Assembly: GCA_035716135.1 (NCBI GenBank)
Contig: DASTKD010000560.1
Span: forward strand, 1-5,904
DNA from: CF-113 sp035716135
Lineage (GTDB): Bacteria; Chloroflexota; Ktedonobacteria; Ktedonobacterales; Ktedonobacteraceae
Length of the DNA: 5,904 bases
Direction: 5' to 3'
Shown: in pieces, positions 5,094 to 5,904 of the stretch
How the letters are laid out: the number at the start of each line of letters is the position of its first letter
Numbering within the stretch: the first letter of the stretch is position 1
Program-made: the position numbers and the translations under genes
The notes under the pieces: generated by a model
The model's database searches: none
What the model was told of the DNA's origin: nothing
Seen by the model: the letters and a program-made list of their open reading frames with translations, nothing else

Positions 5094-5707
5094 GGCCGTT
5101 TCTCCTCTCCTTTCCCAGGCAGAGGAGAAGCCGATTTTGGCACAAAGAAGAAAGCGCCCACAAAAACCGCGCCCACAATTACCACGATCACCGAGAGCTT
5201 CAAGAAAATAATAGCCAGCGCAAAGACAACGATAAGCACGCCGCTCATCGACAGATAAAGCGCTCCCTCTTTATAGCCTCTACGGATGAGTGGCAGCGCG
5301 AAATTCAGCCCCACTAGCAACATAATGCCGCCGGTAGCCGGAACCACGCCGCGCAGGATGGCCTGCACCGCAGGCTGGTTTTCAACACTTTTGAAGCCAA
5401 CCGTAAGCAGGCAGGTAATCAGCGCGCTGGGCAACAGCATTCCAGCCAGGGAAACAGCGATGCCCCCAGCTCCGCCCAGTTTGCGTCCGATCAACACCGT
5501 CATGGCGATCAGATTGATGCCCGGAGTGAGTACACATAAATTCCACAGGTACGTAAACTCTTCCATTGAAAGCCATTTATGCTTCTCGATAAACGTGCGC
5601 TGTATCAAAAATGTAGTCGATGCCCCACCCCCAAACGATTGCAGCCCAACGCTGACCCAGATGCGAAAAAGCTGCCATTTGCCAGGCAAGGGGTCTTGTA
5701 ATGCCAT
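5090..5707 (-). CDS. Chromate transporter, N-terminal half (short CHR-domain protein)
   Basis: The gene encodes 205 aa. ATG at 5707-5705 is preferred, with GAGAGG (plus 5716-5721) 8 nt upstream. An in-frame TTG at 5725 would add six residues and lacks a good ribosome binding site. The protein opens with WQLFRIWVSVGLQSFGGGAS (11-30), including the CHR motif FGGGA. An amphipathic stretch, FIEKHKWLSMEEFTYLW, and TPGINLIA (61-68) follow, the latter at the position of the family's PGP. Hydrophobic segments lie at about 82-105, 117-140, 149-170 and 171-190. It ends in a polar tail, PKSASPLPGKGEEKRP, which looks like a translated dispersed repeat rather than part of the family core. It is the first gene of a coupled pair and presumably forms a hetero-oligomer with the C-half protein to export chromate or a similar oxyanion. 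Confidence 0.9.
   Translation of the reverse strand: MALQDPLPGKWQLFRIWVSVGLQSFGGGASTTFLIQRTFIEKHKWLSMEEFTYLWNLCVLTPGINLIAMTVLIGRKLGGAGGIAVSLAGMLLPSALITCLLTVGFKSVENQPAVQAILRGVVPATGGIMLLVGLNFALPLIRRGYKEGALYLSMSGVLIVVFALAIIFLKLSVIVVIVGAVFVGAFFFVPKSASPLPGKGEEKRP
5100..5129 (-). promoter_or_regulatory. Hairpin that covers the ribosome binding site of the C-half gene
   Basis: On the minus strand, TTCTCCTCT (plus 5121-5129) can pair perfectly with AGAGGAGAA (plus 5100-5108) across a 12-nt loop. The second arm contains the purine-rich ribosome binding site for the ATG at 5093. Ribosomes finishing the N-half gene (stop at 5090) would pass through and open this stem, which would tie synthesis of the two subunits together. 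Pairing is seen; regulation is inferred. Confidence 0.45.
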
Positions 5708-5747
5708 AGAAGTAGCCTCTCTCAATAATGGGTAATCTTCTGCCTAC

Positions 5748-5756
5748 AGCATATCA
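5748..5756 (-). promoter_or_regulatory. Possible extended -10 promoter for the chromate-transporter pair
   Basis: On the minus strand, TGA precedes TATGCT (TATGCT is plus 5748-5753), giving an extended -10 with 4 of 6 consensus matches about 40 bp upstream of the start codon. No well-spaced -35 is visible; TTGATG lies only 14 bp upstream. This is the best candidate in the 5708-5800 stretch, but weak. Confidence 0.3.
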
Positions 5757-5810
5757 CGCGCTTAGCCCATCAAGAGAGCGTTTGACGTGTAAGTTCATTG
5801 ATTGCGCGCG

Positions 5811-5904
5811 GGGCATGGCGACGCGCCGGGGACATGGCGACCGCAAGGGTCGCCACTACTATATGACGCCTGCTCCCTGTTTTTCGTGTATGGTAGTGGC
5901 GACC
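5811..5904. repeat. Palindromic GGCGACC/GGTCGCC repeat cluster, cut by the window end
   Basis: GGCGACC (5836-5842) and GGTCGCC (5848-5854) form a tight 7-bp hairpin with loop GCAAG. A second relation links GGTCGCCACTACTATA (5848-5863) to the last 16 bases of the window (5889-5904) as an inverted repeat with one mismatch, so the element probably continues beyond the edge. CATGGCGAC also occurs twice in direct orientation, at 5814-5822 and 5833-5841. No open frame of note is present. Confidence 0.7.

Noticed and set aside
5286..5735. 149-codon plus-strand frame opposite the CHR N-half
   Set aside because: The minus strand encodes clear CHR motifs and membrane segments; the plus-strand product looks like antisense noise.

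Overview
The window most likely comes from the chromosome of a Chloroflexota bacterium, probably of the Ktedonobacteria type. This is inferred from moderately high GC, palindromic intergenic repeats of the GTAGGGAC...GTCCCTAC and CTTCGCTGCGCTCAGGAT types, and the style of the proteins. No rRNA, tRNA or other marker settles the taxonomy. There is no CRISPR array, complete insertion sequence, tRNA or rRNA.

Layout, left to right. (1) The last 90 codons of a protein resembling the C-terminal part of DUF58-type proteins (plus strand, ends at 275). (2) A gene-free stretch at 276-668. It holds a 196-bp MITE-like element with long imperfect inverted arms and a flanking GTTC duplication. After it come a 21-bp dyad and an extended -10 promoter. 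(3) A gene at 669-1496 for an unrecognised single-pass membrane-anchored extracytoplasmic protein, followed by two copies of a dispersed repeat and a strong intrinsic terminator (1686-1718). (4) A minus-strand, translationally coupled pair: a 97-aa excisionase/MerR-like HTH protein (2612-2905) and a patatin-like lipid-hydrolase homologue with an abnormal nucleophile elbow (1734-2612). A near-consensus promoter drives them. (5) A divergent intergenic region (2906-3299) with back-to-back promoters, a helical-turn-spaced direct repeat and two large fold-back repeats. (6) A plus-strand gene (3300-4595) for a DRE-TIM metallolyase that closely resembles citrate Re-synthase. (7) A minus-strand split chromate-transporter pair: N-half 5090-5707 and C-half 4581-5093. 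The two overlap by 4 nt, and the C-half overlaps the synthase gene tail-to-tail by 15 nt. (8) A repeat-rich end (5726-5904) that is cut by the window edge.

How the genes may work together. The HTH/patatin pair looks like a small autoregulated operon that may also act on the divergent citrate-synthase-like gene; this is an inference from layout. The two CHR halves should form one transporter. The synthase would feed acetyl-CoA and oxaloacetate into citrate. Its presence in a lineage known mainly for aerobic growth is the most interesting metabolic point. The most striking DNA-level signals are the fold-back elements packed between genes, one of which may have duplicated the ribosome binding site of the synthase gene.
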